Positions 8,220 through 16,457 of a DNA stretch of 64,000 nucleotides are shown here, one piece after another. A program made the translations under genes and the position numbers. The stretch spans positions 434,001 to 498,000 of the forward strand of contig NZ_JAHDIU010000001.1 in assembly GCF_019891545.1 (NCBI RefSeq). Direction: 5' to 3'. The stretch comes from Flavobacterium coralii. GTDB lineage: Bacteria > Bacteroidota > Bacteroidia > Flavobacteriales > Flavobacteriaceae. Position 1 is the first letter of the stretch; the number at the start of each line of letters is the position of its first letter. The notes under the pieces are model-generated. The model saw nothing but the letters and a program-made list of their open reading frames with translations, ran no database searches and was not told the DNA's origin.

Positions 8220-10355
8220 ATGTATAAAAAAATTGCCATACTCTTATTAATACTGGCAGGCTGGGGCTGTGATGGCAATCCGAAGGACTTTACCATCTAT
8301 AAAAAAGATGAAGTGTCTCCCGTTGTGGTAGTCACAGAGCCTTCTTTGCATCCTTTGGCAGAAGATCTTTGCGACCTGTTTGAGCAGGTTGCAGGCATAC
8401 GACCTAAAATTGTAAATGGCGCGGCAAAAAAACAGGCAGCTATATATATAAGCACTTATAAAAAAAGAAGTAAGGAGGATGCCGCAATATTTTCTATTTC
8501 ACATACAAAAAAAGGTTTAGAAATAGCAGGTACAGACAAAGAGGCTTTGTACTATGCCAACCGTTATTTGTTTTCAGAATATGCAGGGCTCCCCGCTTTT
8601 GAGGTGCAGCCATCGGATAAAAAAACAGATGAGATAAAAGTCCCTGCCGGCCTTGATATACATTTTGTTCCGGCATTTGAATATCGGGAGCCTTATTTCC
8701 CGGACAATTTCAATAAAGAATACCGACGCCGTAACATGACCCAAACTCTTGAAGAAGAGTGGGGGCTTTGGGGGCATAACATTGGCAAAGCGGTACCTTA
8801 TAATGAAAAGATGTTTGCCGTTATTGATGGCGAAATAAACGAAGAACAATATTGCTTTACCAGCCCCGAACTTAAAGATGCGCTTGCAGCTTACATAAAA
8901 AATAACCCTGCGGGTACAGGTGCACAGCGGTTTATGATAATGCCCAACGACAACATGCTGGTATGCCAATGCGACAGGTGTACAGCAGCGGGCAACACTA
9001 AAAATAATGCAAGCCCTGCCGTTTTTTCGTTGCTTAACAAGCTGGCGAAACAATTCCCTGATAGGCAGTTTTTCAGCACGGCATATATGACCACGCAAAA
9101 ATCACCTGATTTCAAACTTGAGAAAAATGCAGGTGTTATGTTAAGCAGTATGGATTTTCCTAAAGGTGTGGTTTTAGGAGAATCGGATAAGAAAAATGAA
9201 GTGGAAGCCGCAATTACCGGCTGGAAGAAAGTTACCGATAAGATTTACCTGTGGGACTATGCAGTTAACTTTGATAATTATTTTGAATTTTATCCCACCG
9301 TCAGTATTGCCCAAAAAAACCTTCAGTTCTACAAGAGCAGGGGAGTAACAGGTGTTTTTATGCATGGCAGCGAAGACCGTTACAGTGCATTTTCGGGAGT
9401 AAAATGTTACCTGTATGCAAAACTGCTCCAGGATACGGATACTAATATTAAGCGCCATGCAAGTAATTACTTCAGCTCGCTTTTTCCGCAGTCAGGCCGC
9501 CTTTTGTTCGATTATTACAGTAAAGCAGAACAGCTTGCTGCCGAATCTAAAAAGCAACATGATATCTATGGCGGCATGGCACAGGCACGCAAAAAATATG
9601 TATATGCTTCGGGCTTTGATGCTTTTTATGACAAGATTATACATCAGTACGATACTATTCAGGGGGAGGAAAGGAAATCCCTGCAACCGCTTTTACTTGC
9701 ATTTACTTTTCAGAAACTGGAGCTGATGCGCACATCAGGTTTAAAAGACGGTGGCTATGCAAATATGCAGAATGATAAAGTACTGATAAAGCCCGAAACA
9801 GTAAAATTACTTGCAAGGCTTAAGCAACTGAAAGCAGAGACAGGTATTGAAGTTTATAACGAAACAGGTGCCACCTTAACCCAATATATTGAAGACTGGC
9901 AGCAATTACTGGATAAGGATTACAAAAATCTGCTATATAATAAAAAAGTGCAGGTATTGTCTGAAATGGATGAAGATTATGCCGACATCCGTATGCTGAA
10001 TGACGGGGCTATCGGCTTTACCGATTATTACAACAACTGGATGCTTTTTACTAAAGATGCATTAAGGGTTAAGGCAGATGCCGCTCAGGTTAACGGTGCA
10101 ACCTCGATAGTAATGAACTTTCTTCATGACCCGAGGCATAAAATATACCTGCCGCAAAGGGTAGTGGTGGCAATCAATAACCGTGAATATCAGACGACGC
10201 TCCCGGTAGCGGAAGATAAAAAGCCCACTATTGTTACTGTTACGATCCCAATAGAATTAAAGAGCGGGGATACAGAGGTGACAATAGGCGTAATGAAACA
10301 GCAGGAATATAAAAACAGGTCGGCTGCAACAGATGAGATTTATTTCAAAAAATAA
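8220..10355 (+). CDS. DUF4838 lipoprotein, probable glycoside-hydrolase-fold enzyme
   Basis: A 711-residue exported protein. The N-terminus is a short hydrophobic signal ending in Cys17 with an imperfect lipobox (GWGC). Residues about 35-130 resemble the small domain preceding the catalytic barrel in GH67/GH20-like enzymes. The central region has the DUF4838 signature MPNDN followed by CQCDRC (Cys249, 251, 254). The C-terminal 150 residues look like a beta-sandwich, possibly carbohydrate-binding. It follows the TPR/barrel gene by 12 nt. By position it could trim or modify the polymer in the periplasm, a role comparable to PgaB; that is inference, and catalytic residues were not identified. 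Confidence 0.8.
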   Translation: MYKKIAILLLILAGWGCDGNPKDFTIYKKDEVSPVVVVTEPSLHPLAEDLCDLFEQVAGIRPKIVNGAAKKQAAIYISTYKKRSKEDAAIFSISHTKKGLEIAGTDKEALYYANRYLFSEYAGLPAFEVQPSDKKTDEIKVPAGLDIHFVPAFEYREPYFPDNFNKEYRRRNMTQTLEEEWGLWGHNIGKAVPYNEKMFAVIDGEINEEQYCFTSPELKDALAAYIKNNPAGTGAQRFMIMPNDNMLVCQCDRCTAAGNTKNNASPAVFSLLNKLAKQFPDRQFFSTAYMTTQKSPDFKLEKNAGVMLSSMDFPKGVVLGESDKKNEVEAAITGWKKVTDKIYLWDYAVNFDNYFEFYPTVSIAQKNLQFYKSRGVTGVFMHGSEDRYSAFSGVKCYLYAKLLQDTDTNIKRHASNYFSSLFPQSGRLLFDYYSKAEQLAAESKKQHDIYGGMAQARKKYVYASGFDAFYDKIIHQYDTIQGEERKSLQPLLLAFTFQKLELMRTSGLKDGGYANMQNDKVLIKPETVKLLARLKQLKAETGIEVYNETGATLTQYIEDWQQLLDKDYKNLLYNKKVQVLSEMDEDYADIRMLNDGAIGFTDYYNNWMLFTKDALRVKADAAQVNGATSIVMNFLHDPRHKIYLPQRVVVAINNREYQTTLPVAEDKKPTIVTVTIPIELKSGDTEVTIGVMKQQEYKNRSAATDEIYFKK

Positions 10356-10365
10356 AAGAAACAGC

Positions 10366-10926
10366 ATGAAAAGCAAAATAAGTAAGTTAGCGCATAACTG
10401 TAAGGCCCTTATCTGCTTTATAACATTAATAGTTGTGAGCGGTTGCCAGGGCAGTGGCGAAAATGCTTTCCTTGAGCTTACCACAATGGAGATAGAAGAC
10501 CCTGTGAGGCATTATTACCCTATACTTCAGGGGTTGGAACAGAATATAGTTATTAAGGTAACCAATACAGGAGAAAACCCTTTAAAACTGTTTAAGGTGC
10601 TACCTTCATGCGGCTGCACCATTGCAGAGTTTACCACCCATGCCATTGCGCCGGGTAATGAGGGTTTTATAGAACTAAAGTATAACAGCAATAAAAACAT
10701 TGGTAAAGTTGGTGTTTACACAACTATAATTGCCAATACCGATAAACATTCGCACACAACCTATTTTGATATTCATGTAGTTCCGGATGCTTTATATACC
10801 AAAGATTATGAGGAGCTCTACCACATAGAACAGGAGAAAAAGGGCGGACTGCAGGAAATGGTGGAAGGGAAAACAAATGAGCGTGGCTATATAGTAGATT
10901 CTACCGAGGTACGTAAATATATGTAA
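10366..10926 (+). CDS. DUF1573 lipoprotein, last gene of the polysaccharide operon
   Basis: A 186-residue lipoprotein: signal peptide, lipobox VSGC with Cys27, then an immunoglobulin-like DUF1573 domain with the family hallmark PSCGCT followed by the APG turn before the next strands. Many Bacteroidota carry DUF1573 proteins; their molecular role is not established. An in-frame ATG at 10333 lies inside the previous gene; I prefer 10366, which is 10 nt after the DUF4838 stop and has an A/G-rich upstream stretch. The C-terminus is highly charged. A strong terminator follows 9 nt later, so this closes the operon. Confidence 0.85.
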   Translation: MKSKISKLAHNCKALICFITLIVVSGCQGSGENAFLELTTMEIEDPVRHYYPILQGLEQNIVIKVTNTGENPLKLFKVLPSCGCTIAEFTTHAIAPGNEGFIELKYNSNKNIGKVGVYTTIIANTDKHSHTTYFDIHVVPDALYTKDYEELYHIEQEKKGGLQEMVEGKTNERGYIVDSTEVRKYM

Positions 10927-10935
10927 GAAGTTATC

Positions 10936-10953
10936 ATCCCGCTGCGGCGGGAT
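10936..10953 (+). terminator. intrinsic terminator of the polysaccharide operon
   Basis: ATCCCGC and GCGGGAT form a 7-bp GC-rich stem around a 4-nt loop, followed by TTTATATTTTT. The T-tract runs directly into the -7 box of the next promoter. Confidence 0.85.
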
Positions 10954-10957
10954 TTTA

Positions 10958-10965
10958 TATTTTTG
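10958..10965 (+). promoter_or_regulatory. -7 box of the MutS-like gene
   Basis: TATTTTTG matches TAnnTTTG and lies 16 nt before the ATG at 10982. The expected -33 position falls inside the upstream terminator stem and has no TTTG. Confidence 0.45.
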
Positions 10966-10981
10966 TGCATATTCTAATTTC

Positions 10982-12754
10982 ATGGATTTCTATACATCCC
11001 GGGTTAAATCGTTTTCAGCAGAGCTTACTAAATATAAAAAGCAGTATAATGCTATAAGTACAGCAAGGTTTTTAGTTGCTGTTATCTTTTTGGCATTTAT
11101 ATATCTGGCCATCAGGCAAGAAAGTACTTTAGGTTATATAATTCCGTCATTGTTGTTAGTTGTCATTTTTATAGTGCTGATTCGCCTGCATAGCATTATA
11201 GTTTTTAAAAAGCAGCGCGCTGCTACGCTTGTTGCTATTAATGAAGATGAACTTAACCATCTGTCACGCAGGGGCAGTAACTTTTACAACGGCAGCGAAT
11301 TTGCTGACCCAAAACATCCCTACTCGCATGACCTTGATATTTTTGGAGATAATTCCCTTTACCAGCACCTTAACCGTACCGAAACCTACAGGGGCAGCCA
11401 CAAGCTCGCACAAAGGCTGCTTACCCTGCTGCCTCAAACAGAAGTATTGATAACACAGGAAGCCGTAAAAGAGCTTGCTGCTAAACCGGAATGGAGGCAG
11501 GAAGTACAGGCACTTGGCAGGATAAAGAAAGACAGCAGCAGTACCTATAATACTCTTGTTGCGTGGAGCAAAACACCAACAGTAAAAATAGATGTATTAA
11601 GCACTGTACTATCTGTTGCAGGACCTGTGGCATTACTCGGTAGTTTTATTGGTTATTTAATAACCGGTAATGGAGAGTTGCTTTCTGCCTGTACATACAT
11701 TTTCAGCTTTAACCTGCTTGCCACGATGGCTAAAGCCAAAGCTATAAAAAATGAAGCGGCGGGCACTACAGCAATTAATGAGATAGTAAACCAGTATCGG
11801 CTAATAATTAACAGTATAGAGCAGCAAAATTTCCGGTCTGAAAAGCTTAATGAAATTAAAAGCAAGCTGGGCAATGGCAATATGTCGGCTGGCAATCTTA
11901 TAGAAAAGCTGGCATTGCTGTTTGGCCAATTAGATACTGTTGCCAATGTTTTTGCAGCTATTTTGTTTAACGGCTTGTTTCAGTACCACGTCCATATTTT
12001 CAGGGCGTTGCAGTTGTGGAAAAAAAAGCATGCTGCACAAATAACGCAGTGGCTGGATGCCATAGCCGAAACAGAAGCTTTAAGCAGTCTTGCCAATTTC
12101 AGCTATAATAATCCCGGTTATGCACTCCCTGAACTGAATAATGGGTATGCCATAAACTTTAAAAATCTTGCACACCCGCTTTTAAATCCGCAAAAAAGAA
12201 TTGGTAACGATATAACATTTACTCCCGGCTTTACTATACTCACAGGCTCTAATATGTCGGGTAAGAGTACTTTTCTGCGCAGCCTCGGTATTAATATGGT
12301 TTTGGCAGGTGCAGGCGCTCCGGTATGCGCAGTATCGGCTGATGTACACCCATTGCCTGTATTGGTTTCCATGAGGCTTTCTGATTCATTGTCTGACAGT
12401 GAGTCTTATTTCTTTGCCGAAATTAAAAGGCTTAAGTTTATTATGGACGAACTCGACAGCAAACGCTCTTTTGTTTTGCTTGATGAGATATTGCGCGGCA
12501 CTAATTCTGATGATAAACGCACAGGCACAATAGAGGTAGTCAAAAAAATGGTTCAGAAACAGGCCATTGGTGCCATTGCCACACATGATATTGAAGTCTG
12601 CAACATCGCAGATGATTATCCTGACAGCCTTGTAAACAGGTGTTTTGAGGTTGAGATTGCACAAGAAGAACTGCATTTTGATTATACACTCCGTAACGGT
12701 ATTTGCCGCAATAAAAGCGCAACATTCCTCATGAAAAAAACAGGGGTAATTTAA
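10982..12754 (+). CDS. membrane-anchored MutS-family ATPase
   Basis: A 590-residue protein with the MutS C-terminal ATPase: Walker A TGSNMSGKST (Lys428), Walker B VLLDE (Asp501-Glu502) followed by the RGTNSDD loop and the switch sequence ATHD. The N-terminus is unlike MutS: there is no mismatch-recognition domain, and two hydrophobic helices lie at about residues 27-45 and 50-68, with another hydrophobic pair near 205-245. The middle resembles the lever/clamp helices. This architecture is recurrent in Bacteroidota, usually annotated simply as MutS, but it lacks the features needed for mismatch recognition. Its function is unknown; a membrane-linked DNA or RNA transaction is possible. Confidence 0.85.
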   Translation: MDFYTSRVKSFSAELTKYKKQYNAISTARFLVAVIFLAFIYLAIRQESTLGYIIPSLLLVVIFIVLIRLHSIIVFKKQRAATLVAINEDELNHLSRRGSNFYNGSEFADPKHPYSHDLDIFGDNSLYQHLNRTETYRGSHKLAQRLLTLLPQTEVLITQEAVKELAAKPEWRQEVQALGRIKKDSSSTYNTLVAWSKTPTVKIDVLSTVLSVAGPVALLGSFIGYLITGNGELLSACTYIFSFNLLATMAKAKAIKNEAAGTTAINEIVNQYRLIINSIEQQNFRSEKLNEIKSKLGNGNMSAGNLIEKLALLFGQLDTVANVFAAILFNGLFQYHVHIFRALQLWKKKHAAQITQWLDAIAETEALSSLANFSYNNPGYALPELNNGYAINFKNLAHPLLNPQKRIGNDITFTPGFTILTGSNMSGKSTFLRSLGINMVLAGAGAPVCAVSADVHPLPVLVSMRLSDSLSDSESYFFAEIKRLKFIMDELDSKRSFVLLDEILRGTNSDDKRTGTIEVVKKMVQKQAIGAIATHDIEVCNIADDYPDSLVNRCFEVEIAQEELHFDYTLRNGICRNKSATFLMKKTGVI

Positions 12755-12811
12755 GTTTAAGTTTTTATTAACTGATAAGGCTTTCTTAATTAAGGTGTTA
12801 CCGGTTTAATA

Positions 12812-12841
12812 GTTAGTAACTTCATCAGGCTATTTACTAAC
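12812..12841. repeat. inverted repeat upstream of the alpha/beta hydrolase
   Basis: GTTAGTAA (12812-12819) and TTACTAAC (12834-12841) are perfect 8-nt inverted arms separated by 14 nt, ending 20 nt before the hydrolase ATG. It may be an operator or a leader hairpin; no promoter box could be assigned with confidence. Confidence 0.4.
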
Positions 12842-12861
12842 ATTTAAATTAAACTAAACTT

Positions 12862-13710
12862 ATGCCTTTTTTAAGAACCAATTCAGTAAGCCTTTCCGGC
12901 AATTCAGAAGAAGTTAAATTATTTTATCAGGATGTAGGCAGGGGCAAGCCTGTAGTGCTCGTACACGGGTGGCCGCTAAACAGCGATATGTGGGAATACC
13001 AGTTTAACGAACTGCCCAAACACAACATACGCGTAATTGCATACGACAGGAGGGGTTATGGTAAATCGTCGCGCCCGTGGGACGGCTATGACTATGATAC
13101 CTTTGCCGCCGACTTAGACCTATTACTGAAAGAGCTTGAACTTACTGATGTTACCTTAGTTGGATTTTCTATGGGCGGTGGCGAGGCTGCACGCTATGTA
13201 TCTAAATATAATACAGAAGGCAGGGTTACCAAAGTTGCTTTTATAAGTGCGGTAACGCCTTTCCTGTTGCAGACTGACAATAACCCTACAGGTATACCGC
13301 AGGACCAGTTTGAAGGTATGCGCGAACAGCTTGAAGACGACCGCGCTAAGTTTCTGGCCGATTTTGGAAAGAAATTCTACGGCGTTCACCTGTTCAGTCA
13401 CCCGGTAAGCGATGAGCACATGCACCACGACCTGATGATGTGCTTTCAGGCAGCGGGCTATGCCACTATAAAATCTATGAATGCATGGTCGACCACCGAC
13501 TTTAGGGGCGATCTTGAAAACGTGAAGATACCGACACTCATAATTCACGGTAAGGCAGATGAAACAGTGCCTATTGATGCCTCGGCAGATGAAACCGTTA
13601 AGTACATCCCGCAGGCCAATTATATAGTATATGATGATGCCCCGCACGGGCTGCACTATACCCATAAGAACAAGTTTAATGATGATTTGATAAGCTTCAT
13701 AAACTCATAA
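12862..13710 (+). CDS. alpha/beta hydrolase of the cofactor-free haloperoxidase type
   Basis: A 282-residue soluble alpha/beta-hydrolase. The oxyanion region is HGWPLNSDMWEYQ, the nucleophile elbow is GFSMGGGE (Ser103), and the rest of the triad is Asp233 (in GKADETVP) and His262 (in APHGL). This pattern fits the non-haem chloroperoxidase/arylesterase subfamily, which mainly hydrolyses esters and can perform perhydrolysis. The substrate is unknown. The gene is monocistronic: an inverted repeat precedes it and a hairpin terminator follows. Confidence 0.9.
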   Translation: MPFLRTNSVSLSGNSEEVKLFYQDVGRGKPVVLVHGWPLNSDMWEYQFNELPKHNIRVIAYDRRGYGKSSRPWDGYDYDTFAADLDLLLKELELTDVTLVGFSMGGGEAARYVSKYNTEGRVTKVAFISAVTPFLLQTDNNPTGIPQDQFEGMREQLEDDRAKFLADFGKKFYGVHLFSHPVSDEHMHHDLMMCFQAAGYATIKSMNAWSTTDFRGDLENVKIPTLIIHGKADETVPIDASADETVKYIPQANYIVYDDAPHGLHYTHKNKFNDDLISFINS

Positions 13711-13727
13711 TTTTTACTTATAACCGT

Positions 13728-13764
13728 AACCGCAATTTACCTGTAGGGCAAGTTGCGGTTTTTT
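13728..13764 (+). terminator. terminator after the alpha/beta hydrolase
   Basis: AACCGCAA (13728-13735) pairs with TTGCGGTT (13753-13760), with additional ACC/GGG pairing in the loop, followed by a run of T. Confidence 0.75.
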
Positions 13765-13778
13765 AACAATAAAGAATC

Positions 13779-15173
13779 ATGGCAATACAAACAATAAACC
13801 CTTATACCAACTTACCGGGAAAAGAATTTGATGAACTTACTGAAGAGCAGATAGAATCCAAAATTATATCAGCAGACACAGCATATAAAAGCTGGCGCGA
13901 CACTCCTGTAAAGGAGAGATGCGCCATACTTGCTAAGGTTGCACAATTACTTCAGGATAAAAAAGACAAACTTGCAAAGCTGATTACAGAAGAAATGGGC
14001 AAGCTCATTTCTGAAAGCAGGGATGAGATAGACATCAGTTCGGCTATTTATAAATATTATGCTGATAATGCTGAGTCTTTTTTGCAGGACAGGCAGCTTG
14101 AGGTAGAAAAAGGCAGCGCCTATATTAAATATTCTCCCATAGGCATTATTTTAGGCGTAGAGCCTTGGAATTATCCTTTTTATCAGGTAGCGAGGCTTGC
14201 AGCGCCCAACATTGCAGCAGGCAATGTTATCATGATTAAGCATGCATCTATTGTACCGCAATGTGCACAGGCAATAGAAGATATTTTTAAAGAAGCAGGA
14301 GCACCTGAGGGCGTTTACACTAATTTATTCGTTTCAGGTAAAAATATAAGCCGTTTGGCAGATGACAAGCGTATTAAAGGATTATCATTAACAGGCAGCG
14401 AAGATGCAGGCTCAAGTCTTGCCGAAGCAGCAGGTAAAAACCTGAAAAAATCAGTACTGGAGCTTGGTGGTAATGATCCCTTTATTGTCCTGGATGATGC
14501 CGACTTAGACCATGCCGTTAAAATGGCTTTCGCGGGACGTATGAAAAATATGGGGCAGTCCTGCACAGCTGCAAAGCGTATGATTGTAGATGAAAAAGTA
14601 GCAGATGCTTTTACTGAAAAACTGGCTGAAAAAGTGAGGAATATGCGTGTGGGAGACCCATCTGAAGAAGATACTGAAATAGGGCCGTTAAGCAGTGAAG
14701 ATGCAGCTAAAAAGCTGAACAAGCAAATTCAGGAAACAATAGAGCAAGGCGCAAAAGTGCTGTTAGGCGGTAAGCGTATGGACAGGGCAGGCGCATTTGT
14801 AGAGCCTACCATACTTACCGATATAAAACCGGGAATGACAGCCTACCATGAAGAGCTTTTTGGACCTGTAATTTCTATTTATAAAGTAAAAGGCGAAGAA
14901 GAGGCTGTAAAGCTGGCTAATGATTCTGACTTTGGATTAGGTGGTTCTGTTTACAGTAAAGATGTTGCAAGGGCAGAACGCGTGGCACATCAGATAGAAA
15001 CAGGTATGGTATTTATTAATGAGCCAACAAGCTCCAGCCCCGAACTGCCTTTTGGCGGCATTAAACGCTCCGGCTACGGGCGTGAGCTGTCCGATTTAGG
15101 CATACACGAGTTTGTCAACAAAAAACTTATCAGGATAAGCGGTAAAGGCGGTTCTGAAAGAAAGACTGAATAG
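13779..15173 (+). CDS. NAD(P)-dependent succinate-semialdehyde dehydrogenase family
   Basis: A 464-residue aldehyde dehydrogenase. The catalytic Glu228 lies in LELGGNDPF and the nucleophile Cys262 in GQSCTAAKR; the cofactor-binding region includes EPWNYPF and SLTGSEDAGS. Length and the GQSCTA motif fit the GabD-like succinate-semialdehyde dehydrogenase branch, which oxidises succinate semialdehyde to succinate, but substrate choice among relatives is broad. It follows the hydrolase terminator by 15 nt and has its own terminator; no promoter was recognised, so some readthrough is possible. Confidence 0.88.
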   Translation: MAIQTINPYTNLPGKEFDELTEEQIESKIISADTAYKSWRDTPVKERCAILAKVAQLLQDKKDKLAKLITEEMGKLISESRDEIDISSAIYKYYADNAESFLQDRQLEVEKGSAYIKYSPIGIILGVEPWNYPFYQVARLAAPNIAAGNVIMIKHASIVPQCAQAIEDIFKEAGAPEGVYTNLFVSGKNISRLADDKRIKGLSLTGSEDAGSSLAEAAGKNLKKSVLELGGNDPFIVLDDADLDHAVKMAFAGRMKNMGQSCTAAKRMIVDEKVADAFTEKLAEKVRNMRVGDPSEEDTEIGPLSSEDAAKKLNKQIQETIEQGAKVLLGGKRMDRAGAFVEPTILTDIKPGMTAYHEELFGPVISIYKVKGEEEAVKLANDSDFGLGGSVYSKDVARAERVAHQIETGMVFINEPTSSSPELPFGGIKRSGYGRELSDLGIHEFVNKKLIRISGKGGSERKTE

Positions 15174-15184
15174 CGATAAAATCA

Positions 15185-15216
15185 AAAACCCGGTACATAA
15201 ACAGTAACCGGGTTTT
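15185..15216. terminator. bidirectional terminator between the dehydrogenase and dnaN
   Basis: AAAACCCGGT (15185-15194) pairs with ACCGGGTTTT (15207-15216), a 10-bp stem with A and T flanks, placed between the two convergent gene ends. Confidence 0.85.
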
Positions 15217-15244
15217 CTTTATTTAAGGTTGATTAAAAGCATTT

Positions 15245-16363
15245 TTAGCTGTTAAGCATTACAGGCATAACAAGCATGGTAACGGTTTCGCCTTCGTCAA
15301 GGCCGTCAACAGGGGTAAGAATACCTGCGCGGTTTGGTAACGACATTTCGAGCATTATCTCATCGCTGTGCAGGTTGTTAAGCATTTCTGTAAGGAAACG
15401 CGAATTAAAGCCAATCTGCATATCATCACCCTGATAGTCGCACGTAAGGCGTTCTTCCGCTTTATTTGAATAATCAATATCTTCAGCAGAAATATTAAGC
15501 TCGGTTCCCGCTATTTTAAGCCTTATCTGGTGTGTGGTCTTGTTAGAGAAGATAGCCACACGGCGCACAGAACTCAAAAACTGAACGCGGTTAATAAGCA
15601 GCTTGTTAGGATTTTCCTTTGGTATAACCGCCTCATAGTTAGGGTATTTACCGTCTATTAGTCGGCAGGTAAGCACATAGTTATCAAAAGAAAAAGTAGC
15701 GTTGCTGTCGTTATATTCAATTTTAACCTCTGCATCAGATGTTGCAAGGATACCTTTAAGGATATTAAGCGGTTTTTTCGGCATGATAAAGTCTGCCACC
15801 TGAGATGCCTTAACATCAGTACGGGCATACTTAACCAGCTTATGGGCATCTGTAGCCACAAACGTTAAGCCTTCCGGCGAAAACTGGAAAAACACGCCTG
15901 ACATTACCGGGCGAAGGTCATCATTACCGGCTGCAAATATGGTTTTGCTTACTGCCGTTGCAAGCACCTCTGCAGGCACAAGGGTAGAAGAAGGGTCTTC
16001 AAGCACTACGGCTTTGGGGAACTCTTCTCCGGCTGCATAGGCAAGTGCATATTTACCCGAGTTAGAGCTTATTTCTATAGTGTTGTTATCTTCAACCGTA
16101 AAGGTAAGCGGTTGCTCCGGGAAGGTTTTAAGTGTTTCCAGCAACAGTTTTGCGGGTACCGCTACGCTGCCCTGGCTGTCAGAATCTATTTCTAATGTTG
16201 CCGACATTGTCGTTTCAAGGTCTGAAGCCGAAACGGTTAGCCTGCTGTTATCCAATTCAAAAAGGAAATTATCCAAAATAGGCAGGGTATTGCTGCTGTT
16301 GATAACGCTGCCTAATACCTGCAACTGTTTAAGCAAATAAGAGCTGGATACTATAAATTTCAT
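15245..16363 (-). CDS. dnaN: DNA polymerase III beta subunit (sliding clamp)
   Basis: A 372-residue protein starting MKFIVSSSYLLKQLQVLG and ending LVMPVMLNS, the usual length and C-terminal pattern of DnaN (three clamp domains; the VMPVML tail is characteristic). It forms the ring that tethers replicative polymerase to DNA. In this group dnaN is not always next to dnaA; here it lies downstream of gldFG. It has its own promoter in the 94-nt gap after gldG and converges on a bidirectional terminator. Confidence 0.95.
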   Translation of the reverse strand: MKFIVSSSYLLKQLQVLGSVINSSNTLPILDNFLFELDNSRLTVSASDLETTMSATLEIDSDSQGSVAVPAKLLLETLKTFPEQPLTFTVEDNNTIEISSNSGKYALAYAAGEEFPKAVVLEDPSSTLVPAEVLATAVSKTIFAAGNDDLRPVMSGVFFQFSPEGLTFVATDAHKLVKYARTDVKASQVADFIMPKKPLNILKGILATSDAEVKIEYNDSNATFSFDNYVLTCRLIDGKYPNYEAVIPKENPNKLLINRVQFLSSVRRVAIFSNKTTHQIRLKIAGTELNISAEDIDYSNKAEERLTCDYQGDDMQIGFNSRFLTEMLNNLHSDEIMLEMSLPNRAGILTPVDGLDEGETVTMLVMPVMLNS

Positions 16364-16411
16364 CGCTTTATTTTATAATTAGGTGTAAAATCGTGAAAAT
16401 TTTACATTTCA

Positions 16412-16443
16412 CAAATATATCGTAATCCTGTTTAATACTGAAA
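16412..16443 (-). promoter_or_regulatory. dnaN promoter
   Basis: On the minus strand TTTC (16443-16440), 20 nt, then TATATTTG (16419-16412). One mismatch in the -33 box; the -7 box is perfect. The leader is about 40 nt. Confidence 0.6.
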
Positions 16444-16457
16444 CTTTTTTATTAACA

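Noticed and set aside
12386-12725. Two minus-strand frames opposite the MutS-like ATPase
   Set aside because: They overlap conserved Walker B codons and have no promoter or family likeness; shadows.
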